From positions 1 through 8,645 of the forward strand of contig DAOVRJ010000096.1 in assembly GCA_030628225.1 (NCBI GenBank): DNA of 8,645 nt, read 5' to 3'. The position numbers and the translations under genes are program-made. Below are positions 1-5,012 of this stretch, one piece after another. The notes under the pieces were generated by a model. That model saw only the letters and a list, made by a program, of their open reading frames with translations, had not been told where the DNA came from and made no database searches. This DNA is from Candidatus Zixiibacteriota bacterium (lineage in GTDB: Bacteria; SM23-81). The first letter of the stretch is position 1. The number at the start of each line of letters is the position of its first letter.

Positions 1-30
1 AACAATCTCCCAACCCAAACCTCGCCACGA
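1..30. repeat. 30-bp direct repeat, copy 1 (copy 2 at 2062-2091)
   Basis: These first 30 bases recur without mismatch at 2062-2091 (both begin AACAATCTCCCAACCC and end CGCCACGA). In copy 2 the repeat runs into a GTAGGTTGGGTT hairpin element. In copy 1 it is followed directly by the GC-rich foldable element that starts at 31. The copy may extend left of the window. Confidence 0.85.
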
Positions 31-160
31 GGGGGTAGCGGAAGACAGCGAGGCTGGCGGCTGGCCGAACGAATAGTGAGGACAGTATGGCCTGTAGGCC
101 ATAGCCAGCCGGTGCTGCGAAGCAGCACGCTGGCTGCAGCTAGGGGGAAACATCCCCCTT
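31..160 (+). ncRNA. Candidate structured RNA / GC-rich multi-hairpin element
   Basis: About 130 bases with no coding potential but dense complementarity. The stems seen are TATGGCC/GGCCATA (86-92 with 97-103, loop TGTA), AGCCAGC/GCTGGCT (103-109 with 129-135) enclosing GTGCTGC/GCAGCAC (112-118 with 122-128, loop GAA), and AGGGGG/CCCCCT (142-147 with 154-159). Competing long-range pairings also exist: GGCTGGC at 52-58 with GCCAGCC at 104-110, and GGGGG at 31-35 with CCCCC at 154-158, which would close the whole element or form a pseudoknot. The single-stranded stretch CCGAACGAATAGTGAGGA (65-82) resembles, from memory only, the conserved core of HEARO/omega RNAs that guide IscB nucleases. No iscB-like gene follows in this window. 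It could instead be a REP/MITE-type DNA element. Strand is chosen from that tentative resemblance. Confidence 0.35.
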
Positions 161-179
161 CCAACCCAACCACCCCAAA

Positions 180-218
180 TGAAAATTGCAAAGTGCAAAT
201 TTCAAATTGAAAAATGAA
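180..218. repeat. A/T-rich simple repeat of AAATTGCAA-like units
   Basis: This short tract is built from variants of AAATTGCAAA / AAATTTCAAA / AAATTGAAAA. It looks like the low-complexity intergenic tracts common in repeat-rich genomes. No gene or RNA signal is visible in it or in the following stretch to about 300. Confidence 0.45.
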
Positions 219-307
219 GTACAAAACCAATCAAATAGGTTTGCAGTTTATCAATAAGTTCATGCTAAGTCAATTCACCCTTCCCAACCCCATGAGCATC
301 GCTATTT

Positions 308-364
308 TGTCATTCTTCGTTGCTCAGCGTCGCTTGCGCTCCGCTGATGCTACTTAGAATGACA
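308..364. repeat. Inverted-repeat element (TGTCATTCT ... AGAATGACA)
   Basis: Perfect 9-bp outer arms TGTCATTCT (308-316) and AGAATGACA (356-364) flank an inner GC-rich dyad (CAGCG near 325-329 with CGCTG near 342-346). It is the size and shape of a dispersed REP-like hairpin. No T-run follows, so it is not an obvious terminator. Confidence 0.6.
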
Positions 365-433
365 GAAACCCAACAATCAATCTCATTTTGTTGGGTTGCG
401 CTGCGTTTGACCCAACCTACATTAGTATTCTCC
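365..433. repeat. CCCAACCTAC hairpin repeat, copy 1 (partial)
   Basis: Bases 365-420 match 2115-2170 with three substitutions in 56. The match continues through ATT(A)GTATTCTCC to 433, against 2182 in the other copy. It contains the inner stem ACCCAACAA/TTGTTGGGT. This copy lacks the left outer arm GTAGGTTGGGTT that the second copy keeps, so it is a truncated or interrupted element. Confidence 0.8.
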
Positions 434-447
434 TGTAAGCATCCCAA

Positions 448-485
448 TGATGAGCTGTCCGTGAGGCCACCCGATACACGAAGAA
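448..485. repeat. TGATGAGCTGTC hairpin repeat, degenerate copy
   Basis: TGATGAGCTGTC...GTGAGGCCACCCGA..CACGAAGAA is a degenerate copy of the element at 5844-5883, where CTGTCGGGTG/CACCCGACAG form a perfect 10-bp stem. Here several stem bases are changed. It abuts the ATPase promoter. Confidence 0.65.
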
Positions 486-489
486 ATTT

Positions 490-545
490 TTCTCCTTGAC
501 AAAAGGAGAAAATAGCACTATATTCTCCCTGCATAAAGGAGAATA
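490..545 (+). promoter_or_regulatory. ATPase promoter with two operator-like dyads
   Basis: The -35 box TTGACA (496-501) and -10 box TATATT (519-524) are separated by exactly 17 bp. Two dyads of the same form, TTCTCC-N9-GGAGAA, lie at 490-510 and 523-543, with centres 33 bp apart (about three helical turns). The first covers the -35 box. The second covers the start region and ends in the Shine-Dalgarno sequence AAGGAG (536-541), 7 nt before the GTG start. The arrangement predicts cooperative repression by a dimeric regulator. The regulator is unknown. Confidence 0.75.
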
Positions 546-548
546 TTT

Positions 549-1937
549 GTGAGACGCGAACAAAACACCGGTTTTTCTCACTCTCGGCTGGCTGAGCATC
601 TGGCCGATGCCTTGGCTGCTCCCTGGCCGGAGCTGACCCCGCGGAAAATGTTGCATCGTGTCACCTTCCCGGGCAAGGCGACGGCCGTGGTGGGCATGCG
701 CAGAGCGGGGAAGACCACCTTTCTGCACCAGATGCGGTACATCCGACATGAGCAGGGAATCGCCCGGGAGCGCCTTCCCTACATCAATTTCGAGGACGAG
801 CGGCTTGCCGGTCTGGTCGTTGAGGACCTCACTGTCCTGGTTGAGGAATACTACCGACGCTTCCCGGCACTGCGGGGACGCGAGACGGTCACCTGGTGTT
901 TCGATGAAATTCAGGTCGTCCCGGGCTGGGAGAGATTTGTTCGCCGGCTGTTGGACAGCGAGAAGGTGGAGATCTTCGTCAGTGGTTCGTCGGCCGCTCT
1001 TCTGTCGCGCGAAATCGCCACCTCCATGCGTGGTCGCGCCTGGGAGGTAGTGATATTCCCATTCAGCTTCGAGGAATACCTGCGCCACCATGGCGTTCCC
1101 CTGCCCCAGCGGCTTGATGTGCTCCCGGCGCGGGAGCGCTCTCTCCTCGAGGGAGCGTTGCGGGATTATCTGATCATCGGCGGCTTTCCCGAGGCCCAGG
1201 GATTTGATGCCAACACCCGCCACCGCCTTCTCTTGGACTACGTTGATGTGGCCATTCTGCGGGATGTGGTGGAGCGCCACGGGGTAAGCAACGTGGTCAG
1301 CCTGCGCTGGCTGGTCCGGCACCTGCTGGGCAATCCGGGTGCACTCTTTAGCGTGGAGAAGTTCCATGCCGCCCTCAGATCGCAGGGATTGGCCGTCGGA
1401 AGGGACACGCTCCACCAGCTTTTGAGATATCTGGAGGATTGTTTTCTGGTTCGGCTCACCTGGGTGGAAGCGAGTTCCGAACGCCGCCGCATGGTAAATC
1501 CACGCAAGGCCTACCCGGTGGATCCTGGCTTCATCCCCATTTTCGATCGATCGGGGAAAACCAACATCGGTCATGCCCTGGAGACGGCGGTGCGCGTCGA
1601 GCTGGAACGGCGTGGCATGGAAGTGAGTTACGTGCGCACCCGTGATGGCTTGGAGGTGGATTTCCTGGCCCGATCCCTTGAGGGTCGAGAGGCATTGATC
1701 CAAGTCTGCGCTGATTTGAGTGATGGAGCTACTCGGGAGCGGGAGATTCGGGCGCTTCAGGGGGCGGCTGAGGAACATCCGCAGGCCTCGTTTCATCTGA
1801 TCACCATGGCGCTGGAATCGGCGCGGAACATCCCCAAGGACATCCACGTTCACAACGCCGCTCTGTGGTTCCTCGAACCGTGGATCGATAAGTCCCGCCT
1901 CAACCAAAGAGGCCATTTTTCGGGAAGGGAGGACTGA
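549..1937 (+). CDS. AAA-family ATPase with DUF4143 and PD-(D/E)xK-like C-terminus
   Basis: A 462-residue protein starting at GTG, 7 nt after AAGGAG. The N-terminal P-loop domain has Walker A GMRRAGKTT (residues 49-57), Walker B VTWCFDE (114-120), a sensor-like SGSSAALLSREIATSMRGR (145-162) and the family-typical FPFSFEEYL (170-178). The DUF4143 part begins near GGFPEA (211-216) and includes a winged-helix-like middle. The C-terminus has GLEVDFLA (367-374) and ALIQVCADL (382-390), which match the E-(V/L)DF...xExK core of PD-(D/E)xK nuclease folds, although the usual lysine is not evident (Q-V-C). Length is normal for the family. These ATPases are widespread in bacteria and archaea, often among accessory or TA genes, and their cellular role is not established. 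It is monocistronic, flanked on both sides by hairpin repeats, and has the best-equipped promoter in the window. Family assignment is firm; function is not. Confidence 0.92.
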   Translation: MRREQNTGFSHSRLAEHLADALAAPWPELTPRKMLHRVTFPGKATAVVGMRRAGKTTFLHQMRYIRHEQGIARERLPYINFEDERLAGLVVEDLTVLVEEYYRRFPALRGRETVTWCFDEIQVVPGWERFVRRLLDSEKVEIFVSGSSAALLSREIATSMRGRAWEVVIFPFSFEEYLRHHGVPLPQRLDVLPARERSLLEGALRDYLIIGGFPEAQGFDANTRHRLLLDYVDVAILRDVVERHGVSNVVSLRWLVRHLLGNPGALFSVEKFHAALRSQGLAVGRDTLHQLLRYLEDCFLVRLTWVEASSERRRMVNPRKAYPVDPGFIPIFDRSGKTNIGHALETAVRVELERRGMEVSYVRTRDGLEVDFLARSLEGREALIQVCADLSDGATREREIRALQGAAEEHPQASFHLITMALESARNIPKDIHVHNAALWFLEPWIDKSRLNQRGHFSGRED

Positions 1938-1941
1938 TCCG

Positions 1942-1981
1942 TGCCACCCAACATTAGGTGGCATCGGGTCACCGTACCCGA
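1942..1981. repeat. Two adjacent hairpins after the ATPase gene
   Basis: TGCCACC/GGTGGCA (1942-1948 with 1957-1963) is followed at once by TCGGGT/ACCCGA (1964-1969 with 1976-1981, loop CACCGT). No T-run follows, so a rho-independent terminator is unlikely. The second hairpin, read on the minus strand, is the same element as CGTCAGGT-ACGGTG-ACCTGACG at 6080-6101: the loop is identical and most of the stem is shared. Confidence 0.65.
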
Positions 1982-2061
1982 CGCCGTAAGACTATTTGGT
2001 TGAACCGCCGTCCATCACGTTCGTTTTTGAAATATGTCCTCACCAGCAGCTTCACACCCAA

Positions 2062-2091
2062 AACAATCTCCCAACCCAAACCTCGCCACGA
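2062..2091. repeat. 30-bp direct repeat, copy 2
   Basis: Identical to positions 1-30. Here it is followed by AATC and then the intact GTAGGTTGGGTT hairpin element, so this copy may represent the uninterrupted arrangement. Confidence 0.85.
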
Positions 2092-2095
2092 AATC

Positions 2096-2182
2096 GTAGG
2101 TTGGGTTGAGGAACGAAACCCAACAATCAATCTCATTTTGTTGGGTCGCGCTGCACTTGACCCAACCTACATTGTATTCTCC
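2096..2182. repeat. GTAGGTTGGGT ... ACCCAACCTAC hairpin repeat, intact copy
   Basis: Outer arms GTAGGTTGGGT (2096-2106) and ACCCAACCTAC (2160-2170) are perfect complements. An inner stem ACCCAACAA/TTGTTGGGT lies at 2118-2126 and 2138-2146. The similarity to 365-433 extends to TATTCTCC at 2182. It is a two-level dispersed intergenic hairpin element of about 75 bp. The short open frame running through it (1958-2236) is repeat sequence, not a gene. Confidence 0.8.
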
Positions 2183-2198
2183 ATCCACACCGCCGCCC

Positions 2199-2220
2199 CG
2201 GGCGAGGTAACCTCGCCCCT
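2199..2220. repeat. GGGCGAGGT-A-ACCTCGCCC palindrome
   Basis: A nearly continuous palindrome with 9-bp arms and a one-base centre, followed by CCTACA. Short GC-rich palindromes of this kind occur dispersed in many repeat-rich genomes. No transcriptional role is visible. Confidence 0.55.
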
Positions 2221-2230
2221 ACATATTCAT

Positions 2231-2329
2231 TCTTAAGGGGCAAGGGTGGTTCCATTTCCTCCATCAGTTCCATTTTTTCCACGATTCAACCGCCATTGCC
2301 ATTGCTACTGAGCGAGACTCGAGATTCGG
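2231..2329. repeat. Long direct repeat, copy A (copy B at 3985-4096)
   Basis: Positions 2231-2317 match 3985-4071 at 85 of 87 bases. The unit contains GGTGGTTCCATT (2245-2256), a TTCC-rich stretch, and ends in two heptamers GACTCGA GATTCGG (2316-2329). The same end in copy B has nearly four heptamers. Confidence 0.9.
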
Positions 2330-2340
2330 CAAAAACAAGC

Positions 2341-2369
2341 TTGACACACGTCATCAGATGCCCTATTAT
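2341..2369 (+). promoter_or_regulatory. Consensus sigma70-type promoter
   Basis: TTGACA (2341-2346) and TATTAT (2364-2369) are separated by exactly 17 bp. No open reading frame follows before the terminator at 2432-2466. The expected start near 2376 would give an RNA of about 90 nt. Confidence 0.65.
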
Positions 2370-2375
2370 TAAAAG

Positions 2376-2466
2376 TGATCTGAACAAATTAACTCTCTAT
2401 CATTGCACTGCAACGGTAGGTTTATTGACTCCAGGGGGTTAGGGGGCGTCCCTAACCCCCTGTTTT
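2376..2466 (+). ncRNA. Possible ~90-nt small transcript between promoter and terminator
   Basis: Inferred only from the consensus promoter at 2341-2369 and the strong terminator hairpin ending at 2466. The interval has no start codon with a ribosome site and no open frame of useful length. It could be a small RNA or the empty shell of a cassette that lost its genes. Nothing in the sequence shows a target. Confidence 0.3.
2432..2466 (+). terminator. Rho-independent terminator, repeat family copy 1
   Basis: Perfect 13-bp stem CAGGGGGTTAGGG/CCCTAACCCCCTG (2432-2444 with 2450-2462), 5-nt loop, then TTTT. A 33-bp block starting CGGTAGGTTTATTGACTCC (2414-2446) is identical at 4823-4855, so the terminator travels with its upstream flank. 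Confidence 0.8.
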
Positions 2467-2498
2467 ACATCGCCAGAATGATCTTTTTCATATATTAG

Positions 2499-2527
2499 TT
2501 GACATTCGGTCCGGATTTTGATATGAT
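2499..2527 (+). promoter_or_regulatory. Promoter of hicBA unit 1
   Basis: TTGACA (2499-2504), 17-bp spacer, TATGAT (2522-2527). The spacer half next to the -10 box (GATTTTGATATGAT) closely matches the promoter at 4161-4189. The leader to the ATG at 2597 is about 63 nt. Confidence 0.8.
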
Positions 2528-2596
2528 ATTGCAGAGAAGTGATAATGTCCTTCGCCTTACTTATTCTCCATAATTCTCTTGAGGGGATCCTGGCGG

Positions 2597-2809
2597 ATGA
2601 AATATCGTATCTTATTAGAGAAAGATGAAAATGGCGTTTTTGTGGCCGAATGTCCAGCATTTCCCGGATGTATTTCGCAGGGAAAAACCCGGCAGGAAGC
2701 ATTAGAAAATATCCGCGATGCTATCAAAGGCTACATAGAAAGTCTGAAGAAACACAACGAATCCGTTCCATCATCTATTGAGGAAGAGATCGTCGAGGTA
2801 AAAGGTTGA
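2597..2809 (+). CDS. hicB: HicB family antitoxin (hicBA pair 1)
   Basis: A 70-residue HicB/UPF0150-type protein starting MKYRILLEKD. It has the family core: a short beta strand, GVFVAECPAFPGC (residues 13-25), SQGKT and then the helix QEALENIRDAIKGYI. HicB proteins bind and neutralise the HicA mRNA interferase and usually repress their own operon. The ATG at 2597 is preferred over an in-frame TTG at 2579 because the family starts at this strand. The ribosome site is weak (GGCGG directly upstream, GAGGGG farther off). The C-terminus overlaps hicA by three bases, implying translational coupling. No separate C-terminal DNA-binding domain is present, so operator binding, if any, is not explained by a recognisable HTH. 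Confidence 0.9.
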   Translation: MKYRILLEKDENGVFVAECPAFPGCISQGKTRQEALENIRDAIKGYIESLKKHNESVPSSIEEEIVEVKG

Positions 2810-3033
2810 CCAAACTGCCGGTGCTCTCAGGGCGACAACTGTGCAAGGCATTAGGTCGAGCAGGATATATGATCGACCACCAGACAGGAAGCCATATCAT
2901 CCTCAGGTATAACGATCCTCCATACTGGAGACTGACAGTGCCTGACCACAAGGAGATTGCCAAGGGGACACTACGAGCGATACTTCGCCAGGCAGGTTTG
3001 TCAGTAGATCAACTGCTTGCGCTGCTTGCGTGA
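2806..3033 (+). CDS. hicA: HicA family mRNA interferase toxin (pair 1)
   Basis: A 75-residue HicA/YcfA-type protein with the double-stranded-RNA-binding-like fold. It carries the catalytic motif GSHIIL (His at about residue 28) and the typical end VPDHKEIAKGTLRAILRQAG followed by a leucine-rich helix. HicA cleaves mRNA and is held inactive by HicB. It starts with TTG, overlapping the HicB stop (TTGA at 2806-2809), with GAGG 7 nt upstream. The weak start codon would keep toxin below antitoxin. The gene looks intact. Confidence 0.9.
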   Translation: MTKLPVLSGRQLCKALGRAGYMIDHQTGSHIILRYNDPPYWRLTVPDHKEIAKGTLRAILRQAGLSVDQLLALLA

Positions 3034-3133
3034 TCGGGAATAGTGGGCTGAATCTATGAATTGTTATATGGGCACCTTTAGCGAAGAGTCTAAAAGTGAA
3101 ATTTGAAGGTATTGCAAGAGAGTTATTGGAAAG

Positions 3134-3310
3134 ATGCGTATCACAATGACGAAATTCTTCACTGCGGTTCTCCATAAGGAAAACGATCTTTGTGTAGCAG
3201 AATGCCCTGAAATTGGGACGGTCAGCCAGGGGCCTACTATTGAGGAGGCCGTTGCCAATTTGAAAGAGGCCACAGAGCTTTATTTGGAAGAGTTTCCTCT
3301 GCCGGTTTAG
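3134..3310 (+). CDS. Orphan HicB-like protein, probably C-terminally shortened
   Basis: A 58-codon frame with the HicB core: FFTAVLHKENDLCVAECPEIGTVSQG and then IEEAVANLKEATELYLEEFPLPV. Homologous orphan HicB proteins, as I recall the family, continue about ten residues after EEFPLP, so this one may be truncated by the terminator repeat that follows. It could start at 3134 (GGA four bases upstream) or at the second Met at 3146, which is the more usual family start. It lies 100 bp downstream of hicA 1 and ahead of a terminator, so it is probably co-transcribed with pair 1. No HicA partner follows. Confidence 0.75.
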   Translation: MRITMTKFFTAVLHKENDLCVAECPEIGTVSQGPTIEEAVANLKEATELYLEEFPLPV

Positions 3311-3338
3311 AAATTCACGACAAGAGGCTTTTTAACTC

Positions 3339-3376
3339 CGGGGACTTAGGGGGCTTCCCTAATGCCCCGTTTTTTT
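3339..3376 (+). terminator. Rho-independent terminator, repeat family copy 2 (diverged)
   Basis: A 13-bp stem with two mismatches (3339-3351 with 3357-3369), 5-nt loop, then seven T. The layout TTAACTCC-GGGG..TTAGGG-loop-CCCTAA..CCCC matches the copies at 2432 and 4841 despite divergence. It ends the hicBA unit 1 / orphan hicB transcript. Confidence 0.85.
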
Positions 3377-3408
3377 ATGCATCGAGGCCGACCTGAAGGA
3401 GTTGAAGT

Positions 3409-3954
3409 ATGGCAGCTAATAATGAACCTATTCCCCCCGAGCGAATCGAGTCGCTCATCTTTATCATCCGGGGGCAGAAGATCATGCTGAGTACGCACCT
3501 GGCAGAGCTTTATGACGTAAAACCTCGCGCTCTCGTTCAGGCCGTCAAACGGAATATCCAACGCTTCCCCGATGATTTCATGTTTCAGTTGACCGCTGAG
3601 GAGTTCGCCAACTTGAAATCACAAATTGTGATTTCAAGTTGGGGTGGCATCCGCCGAGCTACGCCTTACGCCTTCACCGAACAGGGTGTGGCCATGCTCT
3701 CCAGTGTGTTGCACAGCGACCGCGCCATCGGTGTCAACATCGAGATCATGCGCGCCTTCGTTCGGCTGCGTAAGATGCTCGCCTCCAATGCCGATCTCGC
3801 CGGCAAGCTGGCGGAGCTGGAGAAGAAATATGACGCCCAGTTCAAAGTGGTCTTTGACGCCATCCGTGAGCTTATGACCCCGACTTCCCAGTCATCCAGG
3901 CGGCGAATCGGTTTCGAGACGCAGGAAAAGGCACCGAAGATTGAAAGGGGGTAG
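3409..3954 (+). CDS. ORF6N domain-containing protein
   Basis: A 181-residue protein with AAGGAG 7 nt before the ATG. Residues about 10-95 form the ORF6N domain: [44 protein letters not shown] and then LPYAF-type [23 protein letters not shown]. This is followed by a helical stretch ([13 protein letters not shown]) and a coiled-coil-like segment ([16 protein letters not shown], residues about 127-142). ORF6N is a putative DNA-binding domain shared by phage antirepressor-like and bacterial accessory proteins, related in context to KilA-N/Bro. A regulatory role is inferred; its target is unknown. The gene stands alone after a terminator with no clear own promoter in the 30 bp between. Codons 67-78 are encoded by a 35-bp perfect palindrome (see separate entry). 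Confidence 0.88.
   Translation: MAANNEPIPPERIESLIFIIRGQKIMLSTHLAELYDVKPRALVQAVKRNIQRFPDDFMFQLTAEEFANLKSQIVISSWGGIRRATPYAFTEQGVAMLSSVLHSDRAIGVNIEIMRAFVRLRKMLASNADLAGKLAELEKKYDAQFKVVFDAIRELMTPTSQSSRRRIGFETQEKAPKIERG
3608..3642. repeat. 35-bp perfect palindrome inside the ORF6N gene
   Basis: Left arm CCAACTTGAAATCACAA (3608-3624), a single A at 3625, right arm TTGTGATTTCAAGTTGG (3626-3642). All 17 pairs match. It encodes part of the conserved [13 protein letters not shown] segment, so the palindrome coexists with coding constraint. It could be an internal operator or a strong mRNA hairpin. Confidence 0.95.
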
Positions 3955-3984
3955 GGGACTGTGTCCGGCCCGGTTGCCCCCGAG

Positions 3985-4096
3985 TCTTAAGGAGCAAGGG
4001 TGGTTCCGTTTCCTCCATCAGTTCCATTTTTTCCACGATTCAACCGCCATTGCCATTGCTACTGAGCGAGATTCGAGACTCGAGATTCGAGAATCG
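3985..4096. repeat. Long direct repeat, copy B, with heptamer tandem repeat
   Basis: Matches copy A (2231-2317) at 85 of 87 bases over 3985-4071. At its right end, four successive heptamers occur at 4070-4096: GATTCGA, GACTCGA, GATTCGA and GAATCG(T). Copy A has only two, so the heptamer number differs between copies. The remainder of the gene-free stretch to 4311 holds the hicBA 2 promoter and leader. Confidence 0.9.
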
Positions 4097-4160
4097 TAAA
4101 GGCCAAACCAAACTGACTTTTAACTTTTGCCTTTCCTGCCAACTGCCAGACGATTATTCA

Positions 4161-4189
4161 TTGACTTTTGGCCGGAAATTTGATATGAT
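4161..4189 (+). promoter_or_regulatory. Promoter of hicBA unit 2
   Basis: TTGACT (4161-4166), 17-bp spacer, TATGAT (4184-4189), preceded by ATTATTCA as at 4902-4908. The leader to the ATG at 4312 is about 115 nt, longer than in the other units. Confidence 0.8.
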
Positions 4190-4311
4190 ATGCTCAGATA
4201 GGATGGGTTAAGGGAATGGGAAAGTCATCTGGGCACCGTTCTAGGTTTAATACTTTTAACGTGCCATCGATTACTCTCAGCATGTATCCCTGACAAAAAA
4301 GGGGAGCTATC

Positions 4312-4539
4312 ATGTGGCAGTTCAAAATCGTGGTGGAAAAGCATCCCGATGGATACATCGCCTATCCCTTGAATTTCAAGGGTGTTGTGGTGGGGCAGGG
4401 GGAGACTTATGAGCAGGCGCTATCGGATGTGAAATCCGCCATACGTTTCCACATCGAAACCTTTGGAGAAGAGGTTTTTGAGTCTGATTCTCCTGTTCTC
4501 GAAGCGAGCATCATTGAAGCAGAGGTTGGCAGCGAATGA
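4312..4539 (+). CDS. hicB: HicB family antitoxin (hicBA pair 2)
   Basis: A 75-residue protein starting MWQFKIVVEKHPDGYIAYPL, with the HicB-type strand pair, a G-x-GET-YEQAL turn (residues 28-37) and a following helix DVKSAIRFHIETFG. Start ATG follows AAGGGGAG with 5-nt spacing. It is expected to neutralise the HicA encoded immediately downstream; the ATGA overlap (4536-4539) couples their translation. It belongs to a different subgroup from the HicB at 2597 (only the general pattern is shared), so the two pairs were probably acquired separately rather than duplicated locally. Confidence 0.87.
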   Translation: MWQFKIVVEKHPDGYIAYPLNFKGVVVGQGETYEQALSDVKSAIRFHIETFGEEVFESDSPVLEASIIEAEVGSE

Positions 4540-4775
4540 CAAAATTTCCAGTAGATGCTCCCAGGCAGAAAGTCATCAAGGCGCTGGAGAAGTTAGGCTT
4601 TCGGATTATTCGAGAAGAGGAACATATTGCTATGCTTCGCGAGAATCCCGATGGGACCACGACTCCCCTGACCATGCCCAATCATCTGAGAATAAAGGGA
4701 TCAACCTTGCGGGTCATCTGTACGCAATCAGGGATCTCACGGGATGATTTCTTGAAGGCATATAGGAAGATATAG
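4536..4775 (+). CDS. hicA: HicA family mRNA interferase toxin (pair 2)
   Basis: A 79-residue HicA protein: LEKLGFRIIREEEHIAML (catalytic-type His at about residue 34), then ENPDGTTTPLTMPNH and the typical end IKGSTLRVICTQSGISRDDFL. The common GSH/GNH triplet is EEH here, but the histidine is kept. It overlaps hicB 2 by four bases (ATGA), with AGAGG about 10 nt upstream. It is followed by 65 bp and the terminator at 4841. It appears intact. Confidence 0.87.
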   Translation: MTKFPVDAPRQKVIKALEKLGFRIIREEEHIAMLRENPDGTTTPLTMPNHLRIKGSTLRVICTQSGISRDDFLKAYRKI

Positions 4776-4840
4776 TGTTGTAGGCTAGGTTGAAGGGCTC
4801 AACCCGACCTGCGAGTTACTCGCGGTAGGTTTATTGACTC

Positions 4841-4878
4841 CAGGGGGTTAGGGGGTAAAACCCTAACCCCCTGTTTTT
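4841..4878 (+). terminator. Rho-independent terminator, repeat family copy 3
   Basis: Perfect 13-bp stem CAGGGGGTTAGGG/CCCTAACCCCCTG (4841-4853 with 4861-4873), 7-nt loop, then TTTTT. The 33 bp at 4823-4855 are identical to 2414-2446; only the loop differs. It ends hicBA unit 2. Confidence 0.88.
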
Positions 4879-4908
4879 CATCTATGGGGCACGGCAATAT
4901 ATTATTCA

Positions 4909-4937
4909 TTGACTTTTCAGCATAATTTGCCTATGAT
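4909..4937 (+). promoter_or_regulatory. Promoter of the third hicB unit
   Basis: TTGACT (4909-4914), 17-bp spacer, TATGAT (4932-4937), with ATTATTCA immediately upstream as in unit 2. A CATCTG/CAGATG dyad (4961-4966 with 4975-4980) in the leader could be an operator. Leader length to the ATG is about 70 nt. Confidence 0.8.
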
Positions 4938-5012
4938 ATTTCTGCAATATTTGATATGCTCATCTGAGATCGAGCAGATGCTGAAAAGATCCATGTGTAA
5001 GGAGCGGAGAAG

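Noticed and set aside
417-1964. Minus-strand open frame of 515 codons across the ATPase gene
   Set aside because: Antisense shadow of the plus-strand ATPase, whose Walker motifs, promoter and ribosome site are clear; no family features are visible in the antisense product.
1958-2236. Plus-strand frame of 92 codons
   Set aside because: Composed of dispersed hairpin repeats, with no ribosome site and no recognisable domain.
2439-2702. Minus-strand frame of 87 codons
   Set aside because: Runs through the terminator and the hicBA promoter and overlaps hicB; no coding signs.
3056-3106. 16-codon frame between hicA 1 and the orphan hicB
   Set aside because: No convincing ribosome site or conservation signal can be seen; too short to support.
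2414-4855. Integron attC sites
   Set aside because: The shared blocks are terminator hairpins with T-runs; no R/L box pairs or integrase gene were recognised.
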